DNA from: Drosophila persimilis
Taxonomy: Eukaryota; Arthropoda; Insecta; Diptera; Drosophilidae
DNA length: 64,000 nucleotides
Assembly: GCF_003286085.1 (NCBI RefSeq)
Contig: NW_020825355.1
Span: 992,001-1,056,000 of the forward strand
Reading direction: 5' to 3'
The notes below the pieces were generated by a model that was given only the letters and a program-made list of their open reading frames with translations, was not told the DNA's origin and made no database searches. The translations under genes were made by a program, and so were the position numbers. Below are positions 61,110-64,000 of this stretch, piece after piece. The first letter of the stretch is position 1; each line of letters begins with the position of its first letter.

Positions 61110-61793
61110 TCTGTGTCCGTCTGTGTGCCCGCGTGGGTGTTTCTTGGGGGCCGGCTGGCTTATCGATTTGCAATACGTCTATGTCGACGCTGAGTATCTG
61201 TGTGGCGTGGAAGAGCGGCCACGGCACACACAGGGAGTGAGATAGAGAGAGGAGAGGGAGATTGTTAATTACGAATTACGAAACTGGCCGTCAACTTCAG
61301 TCAGATACGCGTGGGCATTGAGATTAGCATATCACAGTAATGATACAACCCGTATAAGCTCTGCACAAACAAACGTGTAGATTTCAGCAGCTACAATACT
61401 CTTGGGCTCCAAAGCACTACCTAGTGCTGGGTGCTGGCAGGCCAGGCGGTACGATCGGTCGGAACGGAACCTGTTGTCGATTTCGATTTCTAGACATTCA
61501 TTCGCACAAATGTGCAGGCTTGCAAAAAACAAAAACAGAAAAAGAAGAAAAACGCGCAGGGCAAAGGGCAAACCACCAGATAAACGCTGATAAGGCAGCG
61601 GTGGACAGGCGGCTGTCAGCGCTGAATCGGCCCGCAGCGGACCTTAGATTATTATAAACGGCCCGCAATCATGCGCTCCATAATTAGTTGACACAGTTTG
61701 CAACAGACCTGAACTTACGCAAAAAACATGGGGAGAGACACGGGGAGAGAGAGAGAACTTGAAAGCCCAGAACAATGCTCTATTATAACTCAC
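61110..61793 (-). other. CG17746: Leader intron and 5' untranslated sequence of the PP2C gene
   Basis: A donor CCAG|GTGAGT lies at 61793 on the minus strand. The acceptor before the coding exon could not be fixed. No other gene is visible; open frames on either strand are short and unremarkable. Confidence 0.45.
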
Positions 61794-62052
61794 CTGGCAC
61801 TGGGGCTGCGCTGCTGCTTCTACTTTTGCCAATACATTGACAACTTTGGCTGGCTAAACAAATCCAATTCGCATGAATAAATGAAAAAAACAGAGTTCCG
61901 ATTGGGCCTCCTGGTTGTTGTGGTTGCTAGGCTCTGTTTCGGGGTTGGGCAGCTGCTTTCTGCTGTCGGCACGTGCTCTTGTTGCAGCTGCAATTCTCAG
62001 TTCTCACACTTAAATTTTACGCACGCTAAATTTTTATAAATAATAGTGCTGG

Positions 62053-62110
62053 GCAGTGTGACCGACCAGCAGAAATATACCAAAATACGTCACAAATTTT
62101 AAAATATACC
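62053..62110 (-). promoter_or_regulatory. CG17746: Motif 1 / motif 6 housekeeping promoter of the PP2C gene
   Basis: On the minus strand, GGTATATTTT and TTGGTATATTTC (motif 6) precede TCGGTCACACTGCC (motif 1, M1BP site, at 62064-62054), then the probable start region and leader exon ending at 61794. It has the same word order as the eIF1 promoter modules. Confidence 0.65.
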
Positions 62111-62184
62111 GCACATATACTGATGAATTATTTGTATTCAAGTTTCATAATATTCCTCTTTTTTGATATTCTGTTTAATATTAC

Positions 62185-62437
62185 TAGCTGGCAAAAAACC
62201 CTCAGCTCTCAACTCATAATTTTATCCGATTATTAAATCGGTTTCCTACAATACTGGCTAAATTTAAATCTTCCTCTTTATTGCATTGCTTATAAAATAA
62301 GGTTTAAGCAAAACCGGTCAACAGCAAATTCCACTATGTTAATTTCCGGACATGGTAACTACACGTTAACTACACAGATGTTACATATGAACTACATTTT
62401 TATGTAATTAATAAAGGCGACACCTGAAGGGGAAATG
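62185..62437 (-). repeat. Dispersed repeat, copy 2
   Basis: This is a reverse-oriented relative of the block at 38847-39090. It contains CTAGCTGG, AACTCATAATTTTAT, TTATAAAATAAGGTTT, ACCGGTCAA, ACATGGTAACTACACG, ATGAACTACAT and GCGACACCTG in order. No coding capacity is visible. Confidence 0.6.
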
Positions 62438-62719
62438 TGTACATTTGGAAGCGCCAGTGTGAAAAAACTCCGTTATCCACTTTTTGACATGCCTTTACTT
62501 CCGGCCTTTTTGAAAAAACTGAGATTTTGATAGCAAACAATCAGGAATTCTATGCTGATCACGAATGAGTATTCGATGTGGCCTGGGACATGGCTCTAAG
62601 TGGCAATTCCACATGGCCTCTACATTGGTGCCTTGCACAACAGGGTGAGTCCATACCGCTTCTTAAAATATACTGGAAATTACTAGAAAATACTATGAAA
62701 AGTATAAAGTTAGCAAGGT

Positions 62720-62945
62720 GTGTCAGCTAGACATGGTGGCAAGAAAAGCAGTCACCAATATTTCAACGATTTCTTTGCCCCCTGAAAACATAATTTTATT
62801 CGATTGATGGTTAAATTTTCTACAAGATTGAATTTTCAGGACCCACTTTTATTGGATTGTTTATAAAACAACGTTTAATAAAAAAAGGTCAATACAAATT
62901 TAAATTTTGGTACATGGTAACTACACGGTAACTACACATTTTTAA
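62720..62945 (-). repeat. Dispersed repeat, copy 3
   Basis: Same orientation as copy 2 and about 575 bases downstream of it. Shared words are ACATAATTTTATTCGATT, TTGGATTGTTTATAAAACAA, AAAAAGGTCAATA, ACATGGTAACTACACGGTAA and CTACAC. It lacks the GACACCTG end, so it appears truncated there. Confidence 0.6.
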
Positions 62946-64000
62946 GTCGACTGGATAACAGTTACAGCTGCGCGCCAAAGTAAAATTGTTTGAAAGTGAA
63001 GAGAGACAAAGATATTAATGCAATCCAGTGGAATTAATGATGAGGGAAAGCACGATTGGAGAGAAAAAATTCAAAAAACGTACTTTATGGCAGCTTGTAT
63101 GGTGCTGAGCATTGTGTGTAATGGAACCAATAATAAGGAAACGAATGAACCAGAAGAACGAACTATAAAAATAATCGAAACGAATAACTTGCTCTGTAAG
63201 TTGCACGAGTTTACATTAATAAATAATGCGTAATAAATATATATCAATATAATATGTGATGTATCAATGGATATTTATATAATATAAAAAATGTTTACTC
63301 AACTAATGTTCATTTATGAACAAATGTTGGGTTTTGTTGCCCTGGTTTTCTCATTGACGCGTTTTTTTTTTGGCGTTAGCTGTTTTTTCGTTTTTGGCGG
63401 TACTAGCCGTTAGAGTTTGAATTTATTTTTAAAAGTATAAATTAAATAAGTTAATTTATATTCAATAATTGTACACGGTCATATTATAGCTTTTTTTGGG
63501 GCTTTTCGACTGTATTTATTTTTGATATATTACTGCACTTTCCATGCAAATTTCGTATTATGTGTGTTGCTTCTGTTTCCATTTCACGTTTCTCTCTCTC
63601 TATGTGTGTGGCTTTCGGTTTTGTCATCTTATCTACTGTTGTGTTGTTGTTCGCTGCTTTGACGTTTTTTGGGGCTGGCTGCGCTGCCGCAGTCGCTGCT
63701 TCAGCGGCGGGTGCATTGAATTTTGCGGATTTTTTTCGCTTTGAGTTTGCGGCAAATATACGAATTCAAGGACAAATGACGTCAGCTAAACATTTTTTGT
63801 GTGTGGAGCTCGTCGTTCAGTGGCGCACGTTGCTCTTCAAAGCAAGGGGCTCGAGTCAATTCTTGCTGGGGCTCCAACGCCTCTGCTTTCTATTTATTGT
63901 CTTCTTCGTTTCTCATGTCTTTTATTTGGTGATTCTTTTGTTTTGCGTCTTTTTGCAAAATAAAAAAGAATATCAAATATTTGCACAGCAGCAAACAGCA
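62946..64000. other. Noncoding right end of the window
   Basis: AT-rich sequence with T runs, TTTTTTGGCG-type words near 63360-63400 and CT/GT repeats near 63593-63610. The short open frames at 63018-63233 and 63544-63744 show no recognisable domain. It may belong to the regulatory region of a gene beyond the window. Confidence 0.4.

Noticed and set aside
63018..63233. 71-residue Asn/Glu-rich frame near the right end
   Set aside because: No recognisable features, AT-rich surroundings, no homology that I can recall.

Overview
The window is nuclear DNA of a Drosophila species. The evidence is fly-type genes split by short GT-AG introns, ribosomal and translation genes recognisable at protein level, and the Drosophila core-promoter words Ohler motifs 1, 6 and 7, DRE and TCT. 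Noncoding DNA is dense in simple repeats and poly-G runs, as in the obscura group, but the species assignment is inference. From memory, orthologues of several of these genes lie together near 62E-63A of D. melanogaster 3L (Muller element D).

Layout. 1-23.5 kb: a Munc13-4/BAIAP3-type vesicle-priming gene (stac/unc-13-4 family) on +, ten coding exons from 4972 to 20087, with large introns and a long AT-rich 3' region. 23.5-37 kb: no convincing protein gene; it probably holds a distal promoter and a long first intron of the next gene. 37.1-38.2 kb: a two-pass membrane protein of unknown function (+). 39.6-41.0 kb: neutral sphingomyelinase nSMase (+). 42.0-43.8 kb: RpL28 (-), whose 5' leader holds three near-identical C/D-box snoRNA-like units. 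44.8-45.5 kb: eIF1 (+), divergent from RpL28, behind a tandemly duplicated motif 6/1/7 promoter block. 47.7-53.5 kb: larp4B (+), eight coding exons, then an AT-rich 3' region of about 5 kb. 59.8-61.1 kb: a PP2C-family phosphatase, CG17746 orthologue (-), with a motif 1 promoter near 62.06 kb.

Functionally, RpL28, eIF1 and larp4B form a translation-related cluster with housekeeping promoters. The stac-like gene should act in regulated exocytosis, nSMase in ceramide production, and the PP2C in Ser/Thr dephosphorylation. All coding exon joins proposed here keep frame, and the summed coding lengths divide by three.

The least expected structures are the triplicated snoRNA-plus-exon unit in RpL28, the duplicated eIF1 promoter block, and a roughly 245-bp dispersed repeat with one copy near 38.9 kb and two inverted copies near 62.2 and 62.8 kb. 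I found no complete transposon, canonical tRNA, rRNA or CRISPR array.
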